DNA of 64,000 nt from Cohnella phaseoli. GTDB taxonomy: Bacteria > Bacillota > Bacilli > Paenibacillales > Paenibacillaceae. This document shows, piece by piece, positions 26,582 through 34,628 of this stretch (its first letter is position 1; each line of letters opens with the position of its first letter). The stretch lies in contig NZ_QRDZ01000030.1 in NCBI RefSeq assembly GCF_003386235.1, forward strand, positions 1 to 64,000. Reading direction: 5' to 3'. The notes beneath the pieces are model-generated. The model had not been told where the DNA came from. It made no database searches and worked only from the letters and a program-made list of their open reading frames with translations. The translations under genes were made by a program, and so were the position numbers.

Positions 26582-27476
26582 ATTCGGTCACGTTAAGTAC
26601 AGGAATTACCTGTTTGAACGGCTGGTACAGCTCGGAAGTCAGCTTGCCTGTCACATGGACCCAATCGTCGTCATTGAGATTCGTCCCCTTTGGAAAATGG
26701 ACTAACATCCCGAACACGCCGGAATCGGCGGCGCAATGAATAAAACCGAAACGGAAAATGAAGTAATGGTCCCCATCGACCTGCTCTCCCTTATAAGCAA
26801 ACCCGTCAAACGAAATCGTTCTCCCCATGAACTTGCCCGGGTAATTGTAAATGACCTCCATGCCTTTCATATAGCTGTCATCGTCTAGAGAGATCGTACT
26901 GAGATTAATAAATTGTTCAAGCTCTTTGCTTTTAAACTCGTTATAGCCTTGCTTGCCGAAAAACACGCTGGAATCCGGCTTAAGAAACTGATGCACTCCC
27001 GGATTTTGTTCGGATAAGGAGAGCTCCATCGAGGGGAAAGAGAAGCCTTTTGCTTTGACAAAGCTCGAGTCGAGCGTCGAGACCGGCAAAAAAATTCCCG
27101 TAAATATAGGGAAAGCGAGAATGAGATATCCGATCGCGCGTTTCCACTTGGAGGAGGATTCATGAGTATGTCCGAAATCATCGTGAATATGGACCGAGCT
27201 TTCATGATCGTGAACATGGGAATGTATGTGCTCATGATTTTCCTTGCATATATGTCCTTCGGCGCGTTGTAGCTCGGTCGCTTCCGCTTTCTTCTTTGCC
27301 GCTTTCTCTAATCGATCCATTCGAATGAGCTCGATGATGCAGAGGAACAGAAGAATAACAATCGCACTGATTGATAAATAAGCATACCGCATGTTGATAT
27401 ATTTATTTAACTGGCCTTGAAAATGAATGGACAAGAACATGAGGGCAAAGCCGAGCAGGATAAGAAAACGAATCAT
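26532..27476 (-). CDS. YcgQ-like membrane protein (TIGR03943/DUF1980) with His-rich loop
   Basis: A 314-aa protein. Two N-terminal helices (about 2-18 and 33-50) and one near 118-140 flank a cytoplasmic loop (75-105) packed with about a dozen histidines in H-x-H patterns. A soluble C-terminal domain follows. In Bacillus the ycgR-ycgQ pair is under zinc control, and the loop would suit Zn or another transition metal. It begins with ATG at 27476, overlapping the permease stop by one base (TAATG). The open frame further upstream is overlap only. Its 3' end overlaps mntR by 50 nt. Confidence 0.85.
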   Translation of the reverse strand: MIRFLILLGFALMFLSIHFQGQLNKYINMRYAYLSISAIVILLFLCIIELIRMDRLEKAAKKKAEATELQRAEGHICKENHEHIHSHVHDHESSVHIHDDFGHTHESSSKWKRAIGYLILAFPIFTGIFLPVSTLDSSFVKAKGFSFPSMELSLSEQNPGVHQFLKPDSSVFFGKQGYNEFKSKELEQFINLSTISLDDDSYMKGMEVIYNYPGKFMGRTISFDGFAYKGEQVDGDHYFIFRFGFIHCAADSGVFGMLVHFPKGTNLNDDDWVHVTGKLTSELYQPFKQVIPVLNVTEFKKIAAPKDPYVYRLY

Positions 27477-28375
27477 TACACAAACCTCCCCACGATTAAA
27501 GAGCCGATTAACGTAAATAGGGTGACCAGCGCAATCAAGACGGCGACGAACTTTCCGCGAAAAGACCCGAGCAGCATAAGAGTATTCTTGATGTCGATCA
27601 TGGGCCCGTATACAAGGAAGGCAGAGATAGAACCCATTGAGAAAGTACTGCGAAAAGAAGAAGCGATAAAAGCGTCTGCTTCCGAACACAGCGACATTGT
27701 GAACGCCAGTCCCATCATCACCAAGGAAGCCATGATCGGATTGCTTCCGATGTGCAGCAAGGACGAAGTCGGGATGAACGTCTGCATGCTAGCGGCAATA
27801 AATGCGCCGAGCACGAGATATTTTCCCACGGAAAAAAATTCATCAATCGCGTGCAGGAAAACATGCCCCAACTTTGGAAAAAACGGCTGACGAGGAGCAG
27901 CAACGGAATTTTCCGCGGAAGCGGCGACTTGTTGTTCGTTCAATCGTAAGGGTAATACGGGAAACAGCAGCGCGACGCATAAAGATACGGCCAAAGCAAC
28001 CAGGAAAGCCATTCCCGAACGAATCGCAACGACTCGCCAATCGTTTCCGAAGGCGATATAAGTTGAAAATAGGACGATTGGATTAATAATGGGTCCAGTC
28101 AACATAAAAGCAATTCCCGCATTTAGAGGGACGCCTTTGTTTAATAGACGGCGGGTGATCGGAACGATCCCGCACTCGCATGAAGGAAATAGAATGCCGA
28201 TACTGCAACCGAAAAGAGAAGCAAGATATCGGTTTTTAGGCATAATTCGAGAAATCCAACGTTCTGTAATAAATGATTGAATAACGCCTGAAATCAAAAC
28301 GCCCAGAAGAACGAACGGGATCGCTTCCATAATCATGCTCAGGAAAATCGTATTAAGCTGCAGAAAGGTTTTCAT
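27476..28375 (-). CDS. YcgR/YraQ-like permease (UPF0718/DUF318)
   Basis: Membrane protein of 299 aa with about eight helices in two halves of the permease family that includes YraQ and arsenic-linked ArsP. It has the conserved FPSCECGIVPITRRL near 65-80 and SEADAFIASSF near 230. It is coupled to the YcgQ-like gene. The pair is thought to act in metal trafficking, but the direction and ion are not known. No Zur box with the Bacillus consensus is visible upstream. Confidence 0.85.
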   Translation of the reverse strand: MKTFLQLNTIFLSMIMEAIPFVLLGVLISGVIQSFITERWISRIMPKNRYLASLFGCSIGILFPSCECGIVPITRRLLNKGVPLNAGIAFMLTGPIINPIVLFSTYIAFGNDWRVVAIRSGMAFLVALAVSLCVALLFPVLPLRLNEQQVAASAENSVAAPRQPFFPKLGHVFLHAIDEFFSVGKYLVLGAFIAASMQTFIPTSSLLHIGSNPIMASLVMMGLAFTMSLCSEADAFIASSFRSTFSMGSISAFLVYGPMIDIKNTLMLLGSFRGKFVAVLIALVTLFTLIGSLIVGRFV

Positions 28376-28460
28376 TTGGCACCTATTAATTGATTAAGAT
28401 TCATGATTCAAAATGCTATGTATAGTTATCTTAACAAATGCGGAATACGATGTCTCGGAA

Positions 28461-28494
28461 AAGCTTAAGTCCAAGCTAGGCTTAGGCTTTTTTT
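28461..28494 (+). terminator. Terminator-like hairpin ahead of serA
   Basis: Inverted repeat aagcttaag/cttaggctt with an 11-nt loop and a following run of seven T on the plus strand, 95 nt before the serA ATG. No plus-strand gene ends nearby, so it is either a leader (attenuator-type) terminator of serA or blocks stray transcription. Confidence 0.55.
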
Positions 28495-28588
28495 GCTGTG
28501 TTATGGATTGTGCAAATAAGTCGCATATGGATGTATATCGACAAACCAAACTTTGATAAACTGACAGAGAGAGAAAGGGAGGAATCTT

Positions 28589-30187
28589 ATGTTCAAAGTG
28601 TTGGTATCCGATCCGATCAGCGATTTCGGTTTGCAGCAGCTTAATGGAGCTGAAGATGTGGAGGTTGTAAAAATAACGGGGCTGAGCGAAGAGGAGCTTG
28701 TCGCCGTTATTCCTCACTATGACGCATTGCTTGTCCGTTCTCAAACGAAAGTGACTCGGCGCATCATGGAGGCCGGCGTTCGTTTGAAGGTGATCGGCCG
28801 AGCGGGAGTCGGCGTGGATAACATTGATTTGGAGGCGGCCACGAACCGGGGAATCATCGTGATTAATGCGCCCGACGGCAATACGGTCACGACGTGCGAG
28901 CACACTTTGGCGATGATGATGGCGCTGGCCCGGCATATTCCGCAAGCCTATGCAAAAACCGTAGCCGGGCAGTGGGACCGTAAATCGTTTCTAGGCGTTG
29001 AGTTGCGCAACAAGGTGCTTGGCGTGTTGGGGCTTGGCCGGATCGGAATCGAGGTGGCCAAACGCGCGGCGGCGTTCGGGATGACCGTCATCGGATACGA
29101 TCCTTTCCTATCGGAGGAGAGGGCGAGCAAGCTCGGGATCAAGCCGGCGACCGTAGACGAAATCGTACGAACTGCGGATTTTATGACGGTGCATACGCCG
29201 CTGACGAGTGAAACGCATCATATGATCGCCAAGCCGCAATTCGCCGTCATGAAGCGGGGAATGCGAATCATTAACTGCGCCCGCGGGGGAATTATCGACG
29301 AGGCTGCTCTGATCGAAGCGCTGGACGAAGGGATTGTGGCCGGCGCCGCTTTTGACGTGTTCGAACACGAGCCTCCGGCACCGGATCATCCCTTCCTGCG
29401 GCATCCCAAGGTCATTGTGACTCCGCATCTAGGCGCGTCCACTGTGGAGGCCCAGGAGAATGTAGCTTTGGACGTTTCCGAACAAGTGATTCATATTTTG
29501 CGTCAGGAGCCTTTCAAAAACGCGGTCAATATGCCGGCCGTGCCAACCGACCTGCTGAACCGATTGCAGCCGTGTTTTACCTTGTGCTCGCATCTGGGCA
29601 ACTCGCTTGCCCAAATGACCGACGGCGCGGTACGCGAGGTTACGTTGGAATGTTCGGGCGAGCTGGCGGACCTGGACGTCACCCCGCTCATTCCTTATGT
29701 TCTCAAAGGCATACTTACGCGCCATCTTGGCTCGGAACAGGTCAATGTCGTAAATGCCATGCACCTGGCGAAGTCCCGCGACATTAACGTTTCGGTGCAA
29801 AAATCGTTGTTGGCACACAGTCCGCATGCATTCGACGAGATTACGATTCGATTAAAGACGACCGTCGAGGAGAGATGGGTCACAGGTGCGGTTCTGCCCG
29901 ATGCGGGGGAACGCATTGTTCGCATCGGTCCTTACCCGGTGGAGCTTTCGCCTGAAGGACATATGCTGTTGATCTCGCAGAAGGACAAGCCGGGCATTAT
30001 CGGACGTGTCGGAACCTTGCTCGGGGATAACGGAATTAACATTGCCTCGATGCAGGTAGGGCGAACCGAAATTGGCGATTCGGCGGTTATGATCCTGAAA
30101 ATCGATAAAAAAACACCCGAAAGCGTAATGGAGTCCTTGGTCGCGATTCCGGAAATCAAACGCGTAAGGGAAATTTCCTTCGACTAA
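28589..30187 (+). CDS. serA: D-3-phosphoglycerate dehydrogenase
   Basis: First enzyme of serine synthesis: oxidises 3-phosphoglycerate to phosphohydroxypyruvate with NAD. It is the long form of 532 aa: catalytic and Rossmann domains (about 1-315) with GLGRIGIEVAKRA for NAD, the catalytic R in NCARGGIIDE, E in FEHEPP and H in TPHLGAST. An intervening ASB domain (about 320-450) and a C-terminal ACT domain (about 457-532) for serine feedback follow. RBS AGGGAGGA lies before the ATG. Confidence 0.96.
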   Translation: MFKVLVSDPISDFGLQQLNGAEDVEVVKITGLSEEELVAVIPHYDALLVRSQTKVTRRIMEAGVRLKVIGRAGVGVDNIDLEAATNRGIIVINAPDGNTVTTCEHTLAMMMALARHIPQAYAKTVAGQWDRKSFLGVELRNKVLGVLGLGRIGIEVAKRAAAFGMTVIGYDPFLSEERASKLGIKPATVDEIVRTADFMTVHTPLTSETHHMIAKPQFAVMKRGMRIINCARGGIIDEAALIEALDEGIVAGAAFDVFEHEPPAPDHPFLRHPKVIVTPHLGASTVEAQENVALDVSEQVIHILRQEPFKNAVNMPAVPTDLLNRLQPCFTLCSHLGNSLAQMTDGAVREVTLECSGELADLDVTPLIPYVLKGILTRHLGSEQVNVVNAMHLAKSRDINVSVQKSLLAHSPHAFDEITIRLKTTVEERWVTGAVLPDAGERIVRIGPYPVELSPEGHMLLISQKDKPGIIGRVGTLLGDNGINIASMQVGRTEIGDSAVMILKIDKKTPESVMESLVAIPEIKRVREISFD

Positions 30188-30214
30188 AGCAAAGTCGGAA
30201 AGAAGGCGGGCCAG

Positions 30215-30964
30215 ATGAGCAACCCGGTTGAAGAAAATCTCAATGCGGTGAGACGGCGGATGGAGCGGGCTTGCCAGGCCTCGGGACGCAGCGTCGCGGA
30301 TGTGAAGCTGCTGCTGGCGACCAAAACCGTACCGCTGGAAAAGCTGCAAATGGCGATGCAGGCGGGGGCGACGCTGTTTGGCGAAAATAAAGCGCAGGAG
30401 CTGCGGGACAAGTTTCCGTTGATGCGGCAGTACAGCGAGGTGGAATGGCACTTTATCGGACATTTGCAGACGAATAAGGTGAAGGACGTGGTCAAATACG
30501 TCACGCTTATTCACTCCGTGGATCGTCTGAAATTGGGTCAGGCTCTCGACCGGCAGCTGAACAAAGAGAATAAGACGATGGACATTCTGGTGCAGGTGAA
30601 TACGTCCTACGAAGAGAGCAAATTCGGCATTCCTCCTGAAGGGGCCGCGGAGCTGGTAGAGCAGCTGTCCCGGTTCGAAACGCTGAACATTAAAGGGCTG
30701 ATGACGATCGGCAAGCTGAATGCCACCAACGACGAGACGCGGCATTGCTTCCGACTGTTAAAATCGCTGCAAACGCAGATCAGGGAGCAGCAATTTCCGC
30801 GAGTCGAGATGGATATTCTCTCGATGGGGATGTCCGGCGACTTCGAGGCGGCGATTGAAGAAGGAGCTACGATCGTCCGCGTAGGGACAAGCGTATTCGG
30901 TCAACGAGATTTGCCTGACAGCTACTACTGGAATGAGAATTTACGGCAGGACGGCGGGGGCTAA
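30215..30964 (+). CDS. PLP homeostasis protein YggS/YlmE family
   Basis: A 249-aa alanine-racemase-like TIM-barrel protein that binds pyridoxal phosphate and balances free B6 and amino/keto acid pools. The PLP lysine is K37 in LLATKTVP. Family motifs FGENKAQE, WHFIGHLQTNK, MTIGK and LSMGMSGDFEAAI are all present. It lies 27 nt after serA, probably co-transcribed. The facing MocR regulator downstream is itself PLP-dependent in type. Confidence 0.95.
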   Translation: MSNPVEENLNAVRRRMERACQASGRSVADVKLLLATKTVPLEKLQMAMQAGATLFGENKAQELRDKFPLMRQYSEVEWHFIGHLQTNKVKDVVKYVTLIHSVDRLKLGQALDRQLNKENKTMDILVQVNTSYEESKFGIPPEGAAELVEQLSRFETLNIKGLMTIGKLNATNDETRHCFRLLKSLQTQIREQQFPRVEMDILSMGMSGDFEAAIEEGATIVRVGTSVFGQRDLPDSYYWNENLRQDGGG

Positions 30965-31009
30965 CAGAGAGAAGCGCGAATCAAGCGGCCGCCGGCGGGG
31001 ATGCTTACG

Positions 31010-32440
31010 TTATGGAAGTATCTCCGCCAGCCGCCTGATGCCTTCTTCAATCGCGGCTTCGTCCACCTTGGCAAAGCCCAGTACCCATCCTTTGCGCTTG
31101 CTCTCCAAACCGTACTTGCTTAACGGATAAACGCGGATTCCTTTTTCGCTCGCCAAGCGGGTTACCGCTTCCTCGTCAAATGCCTCCTCGGCTTCAAGCA
31201 GCATATGCAAGCCTGTTTCCACCCCGCTCAGCTTATAACGCTCACTCAGTCCCGTCGCGATAATCGCCTTCGTCATCACCTCGTGTCTGCGCCGATACAC
31301 ATTTCGAACGCGTCTCATATGACGCATGAAATGACCGTGCTCGATAAAATGGGCAAGCGTTAATTGCTCCATAATCGGGAGCTGACGATAGGTTAGCGCA
31401 TGGACTCGGGCAAGCTGACGAATCGCGTTGGCGGGGCCGACGACGGCCGAGATTCGAATGCCGGGAGCGATCATTTTGGAAAAACTCATCATATATAACG
31501 TGTTCTGAGGCCGCTGACTGAACAAGGTAGGGAGCGGGTCGCCGCGATAGCGAAATTCGCTGTCGTAGTCATCCTCCACTATCCAGAATCTTTGCTCCGC
31601 AGCCATGTGCAGCAATTGCTGTCTGCGAGGCTCCGACATAATTACGCCAACCGCGCATTGGTGCGATGGCGTTACGTATACAAGCCGCGACTCCGGGGCG
31701 ATCCGGTCTACGCATAGTCCGTGCTCGTCCACGGGGACAGGCGCAACCTGCATGCGCTGGTATTTCAGGGCCATCCAAGCGGCAGGGAACCCGGGGTCCT
31801 CGACCGAAACCATGTCGTCTTGCCGCAGAAGCGCTTGAGCGATCAAATCGAGGCTGTGCTGCGCGCCAGATGTGAGCAGAATTTGCTCGACGCTCACATG
31901 CACGCCTCGTTCAAGCGATAGATAGCGCTGAATCTGTTCCCGCAGCGGCAGGAATCCGTAAGCGTCGCCGTAAGCCCAGGCGTCCAGCTCGGTTTCCGCC
32001 GAGGCCCGCAAAAAGGATTGTCTCCAGTTTTTCTGAAACTGCTCGTCCAAATAAGGCTCGTGAGGACTGAAATCGATCTCCGTTGTTCGCTCCGTTTTGT
32101 CTCCCAACCAACTATGCAAATGATCGACGGCGGCGTTAAGCATCGGCAATTCGGGGAGAAGCGGCCCGTGGGACGAAACCTCCTCCAAAGGACGAGCCTC
32201 GCCGATCCATTCGCTCACTCTGGTCCCGCCGCGGCGGGAGGTTATCGTATACCCGCGGCTGAATAGCTCTTCGTACACAATCTGTATGGTGGAGCGGGAC
32301 ACGCCGATCAATTGCGCGAGCTCGCGGGTCGGGAGCAGCAATTCGCCCGGCGGCCAGTTACCGGTGGTAATATTGTGAATGGCTTGGTCGAGAAGCTGCT
32401 GCCAGATGGGACGTTCGTCCTCCCGGTTAATCTGTAGCAT
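31010..32440 (-). CDS. MocR/GabR-type PLP-binding transcriptional regulator
   Basis: A 476-aa fusion of an N-terminal GntR winged helix (about 10-75, LPTRELAQLIGVSRSTIQIVYEELFSRGY) to an aminotransferase fold (about 110-475). The PLP lysine is in MSFSKMIAPGIR near residue 320, and the D-x-Y of VEDDYDSEFRYRG is present. Such proteins use PLP to sense B6 or amine effectors. It converges with the yggS gene. The target gene is not evident; the next minus-strand genes upstream are 670 nt away. Confidence 0.92.
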   Translation of the reverse strand: MLQINREDERPIWQQLLDQAIHNITTGNWPPGELLLPTRELAQLIGVSRSTIQIVYEELFSRGYTITSRRGGTRVSEWIGEARPLEEVSSHGPLLPELPMLNAAVDHLHSWLGDKTERTTEIDFSPHEPYLDEQFQKNWRQSFLRASAETELDAWAYGDAYGFLPLREQIQRYLSLERGVHVSVEQILLTSGAQHSLDLIAQALLRQDDMVSVEDPGFPAAWMALKYQRMQVAPVPVDEHGLCVDRIAPESRLVYVTPSHQCAVGVIMSEPRRQQLLHMAAEQRFWIVEDDYDSEFRYRGDPLPTLFSQRPQNTLYMMSFSKMIAPGIRISAVVGPANAIRQLARVHALTYRQLPIMEQLTLAHFIEHGHFMRHMRRVRNVYRRRHEVMTKAIIATGLSERYKLSGVETGLHMLLEAEEAFDEEAVTRLASEKGIRVYPLSKYGLESKRKGWVLGFAKVDEAAIEEGIRRLAEILP

Positions 32441-32660
32441 GTGTTCATCTCCAGTGCTTCGACAATGAATATGGATGGAAGAAATTCATGATTAATGTAC
32501 TGAAGTAACAGTCCATTGGTTGATATGCTATCACGAACTTCGTTGCTATTGCAACCTGCGGTAGGATAGAGGGCCTTGGAGGCACATTTTTGGCCTACGC
32601 TTTGAGGCAAGGCCACGGTGGAGGCACTTTCTTGACCTCCGCTTCGAGGCTCCTATGCTT

Positions 32661-32953
32661 GACCCACAACACTTCTAGATAATTCCCAGAAATTATTCGT
32701 ATAATTATCGAAGACGCTTTAGTGACATACAATCCCTGATCTTGGTTGATTTATACGATTTTCCCTACAAACGTTCGTCGTTTGAGTCTGAGCCGAGTTG
32801 CTTTGTGCGGTTTTTCCTACAAACGTCCGCCGTTTGAGCCTGGTTCGAGCTGCTTTGTACGAATTTCCGACTAACTTCACTGCGTAAGCTCATGTGTGCA
32901 AATAGATCCGTCGTAAAAGTTTAATATCCAATAAATTGTAAACGTTGTGGGTC
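32661..32953. mobile_element. 293-bp TIR element, copy 1
   Basis: Non-coding 293-bp unit bounded by gacccacaac and its perfect inverse gttgtgggtc. A second copy, over 90% identical by eye and of the same length, lies at 52847-53139. The interior holds two tandem units of about 55 bp (each with cctacaaacgt..g.cgtttgag and ending gctttgt). The element has no open frame, so it would be a non-autonomous, MITE-like or structured-RNA repeat. Confidence 0.8.
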
Positions 32954-32969
32954 ATGATTAGCCAAGGTA

Positions 32970-33020
32970 CGGCTACAGGGGAGGCACGGCTACAGTGGAG
33001 GCCCGGCTACAGGGGAGGCA
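32970..33020. repeat. Three tandem 17-bp repeats
   Basis: The unit cggctacaggggaggca is repeated three times head to tail, the middle copy with two changes. It abuts the 293-bp element. No coding frame. Confidence 0.85.
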
Positions 33021-33109
33021 CATTTTTGGCCTCCGCACTATTCGGTCCGCCAAGTTAACCTGCCGGCATCGAGAGGTTCTAGCCTTTCTAAGGGCACGCC
33101 TCAGCCGAT

Positions 33110-33460
33110 TTACTTAAGCCCAATCACGCAAACGCCGACGAGAATGATGCCGGCCCCGATCCAGCGGTTCGGCGGGATGACCTCGCCCAGCAGCAGCCAC
33201 GCCAGCAGCAGCGCGAATACGTAGGCGAGACTTTGCAGCGGATAAGCGGCGCTTAGCGGCAACCGAGACAGGACGGCGAGCCACAGTACCGTCGCCAAGC
33301 CGTACAGCAGCACGCCGGAGAGGATCCACGGGGAGAAGAAGACTTGCAGCACATTGTGCAGATGCAGGCCGCCCAGCCTGTCCAGACCGATTTTCCATAC
33401 CGTCTGTCCGGCTACGAGCAGCGCGATGTTCAGCAGCAGCAGGGCGTAGGCCGTCACCAT
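33110..33460 (-). CDS. Small four-helix DMT/SMR-type transporter of the glycosyltransferase operon
   Basis: A 116-aa protein with four helices, EmrE/ArnE-like in size. The last helices contain AAYPLQSLAYVFALLLAWLLLGEVIPPNRWIGAGIILVGV, the typical EamA/SMR ending. ATG 33460 overlaps the preceding stop by 7 nt. In a lipid-linked sugar operon such proteins are likely flippases for an undecaprenyl-phosphate sugar; that is inference from context. Confidence 0.82.
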   Translation of the reverse strand: MVTAYALLLLNIALLVAGQTVWKIGLDRLGGLHLHNVLQVFFSPWILSGVLLYGLATVLWLAVLSRLPLSAAYPLQSLAYVFALLLAWLLLGEVIPPNRWIGAGIILVGVCVIGLK

Positions 33461-33873
33461 GCCCGGTCGTCCATTTCGGCTCTTTCCGCCGCTTCTTGAG
33501 CGAAGATTCTCGGGATTTTCAGCTTTTGCTGCTCCAGCTCCCTGATCCGCTGCTCCTGCATCGCCAGCGTCTGGGTCAGCTTGATGACCCGGCCGGTTAG
33601 CGACGATAGAGCGATCGACATATGCATCAGGAGAAAAAGCACGCCGATGAACGCAAGCAAATACAGCAGCGACGGGGCGTAGTCGACGTTGAAGAAGGAG
33701 GCGAGACGATCGATAATCCCCGGGAACGGGGACAGCACGATCATCAGCATCCCTAGCGCAAGCCACAGAAGGGCGTACTGCTCGCGCAGCTTCCGGACCC
33801 GGATCAGATGCAGGACGGTTGCGGTGAAGCCAATGCCGATCATAAAACTGACGAAATAAATGTCCGGATTCAT
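33454..33873 (-). CDS. DUF2304 membrane protein
   Basis: A 139-aa protein with three helices (about 5-22, 35-52, 68-90) and a charged, coiled-coil-like C-terminus (QTLAMQEQRIRELEQQKLKIP). The DUF2304 family regularly sits beside DPM1-type glycosyltransferases, as here. It overlaps its neighbours at both ends. Probably an accessory subunit of the glycosyltransferase. Confidence 0.85.
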   Translation of the reverse strand: MNPDIYFVSFMIGIGFTATVLHLIRVRKLREQYALLWLALGMLMIVLSPFPGIIDRLASFFNVDYAPSLLYLLAFIGVLFLLMHMSIALSSLTGRVIKLTQTLAMQEQRIRELEQQKLKIPRIFAQEAAERAEMDDRAW

Positions 33874-34628
33874 AGCTGAGCGCTCAACCCCCTGCTCTTC
33901 CGGCTCTTGGATATAAGGACGGCAAGCGTTACTTTAAGCATGTAGTAGACCGACTTGAGCGCCGAAATGCTGGATTTGCCCGTCTTGCGGGCGCTCATGA
34001 CGACAGGCGTCTCCATAAACGTCAGGCCGGAGTTGTCCATCAGCACAAGCGCCTCCACCTCGGGATAATCGGTCGGATAATCGTGCGCGAACAGCTCGAT
34101 CGCCCTTCGGCCGCATATGCGATAGCCCGATGTCGGATCGGTCACCTTGCGGCCGATCAGTCCCGAGACGAGCCCGGCGAGCAGGTCGATGCCGATTTTG
34201 CGGGCAAACGTCGATTGGAAGCCTTGGCCGGTCAGGAAACGCGAGCCGACAACCATGTCCGCGCCGCTGCCGCGAAGCGTATCGAGCAGCCGCTCGAAAT
34301 CTGCGGGATTGTGCTGGCCGTCTCCGTCGATCTGAGCGGCGTACCGGTACCCGTTCTCCTCGGCATAGCGGTAGCCGGTTTGCACGGCGCCGCCGATACC
34401 GAGGTTGGCCGGCAGATGGATGACGAGCGCCCCGGCCTCCTCTGCGAGCCTTCCGGTGGCGTCATCGGAGCCGTCGTTCACGACGAGCACATCCGCATAG
34501 GGCGCTCGCGTCCGAATCTCGTTCACGACACGGACGATGCCCTCGGCTTCGTTATAGGCCGGCACGATAATAAGCGCTTCTTTGTCGCCGGGGAAGCAGG
34601 TCATTTGGTCAAACGTCATGTTGAGCAT
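33870..34628 (-). CDS. DPM1-like family 2 glycosyltransferase
   Basis: A 252-aa GT-A enzyme with IIVPAYNEAEGI at the N-terminus, the NDGSDD and DGDGQHNP metal/nucleotide motifs, and GSRFLTGQGFQS. It likely transfers a sugar from a nucleotide donor to undecaprenyl phosphate. ATG 34628 is chosen because AAGGAGGA lies 8 nt before it; it overlaps the preceding gene by 20 nt. The lipid-linked sugar would feed the membrane glycosyltransferase encoded just upstream. Confidence 0.9.
   Translation of the reverse strand: MLNMTFDQMTCFPGDKEALIIVPAYNEAEGIVRVVNEIRTRAPYADVLVVNDGSDDATGRLAEEAGALVIHLPANLGIGGAVQTGYRYAEENGYRYAAQIDGDGQHNPADFERLLDTLRGSGADMVVGSRFLTGQGFQSTFARKIGIDLLAGLVSGLIGRKVTDPTSGYRICGRRAIELFAHDYPTDYPEVEALVLMDNSGLTFMETPVVMSARKTGKSSISALKSVYYMLKVTLAVLISKSRKSRGLSAQL

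Larger units (their letters stand above)
32578..33035. repeat. Direct-repeat flanks ggaggcacatttttggcct
   Basis: The 19-mer ggaggcacatttttggcct occurs at 32578-32596 and again at 33014-33032, on both sides of the 293-bp element. Further degenerate ggaggcac units lie in between. The gene-free 32441-33109 stretch is otherwise filled by this element and the short tandem repeats. Confidence 0.7.

Noticed and set aside
28376..28450. Zur box upstream of the YcgR/YcgQ-like operon
   Set aside because: The AT-rich repeats gattaagattcatgattc do not fit the Bacillus Zur consensus; no dependable site found.
32661..32953. CRISPR array or phage attachment site in the repeat region
   Set aside because: Repeats are few, of unequal spacing and without cas genes; the 293-bp unit has TIRs as in a transposable element.
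33110..33766. 218-aa minus-strand frame covering DUF2304 and the small transporter
   Set aside because: The upstream part is out-of-frame DUF2304 gene sequence; the real gene starts at 33460 with overlapping stop/start.
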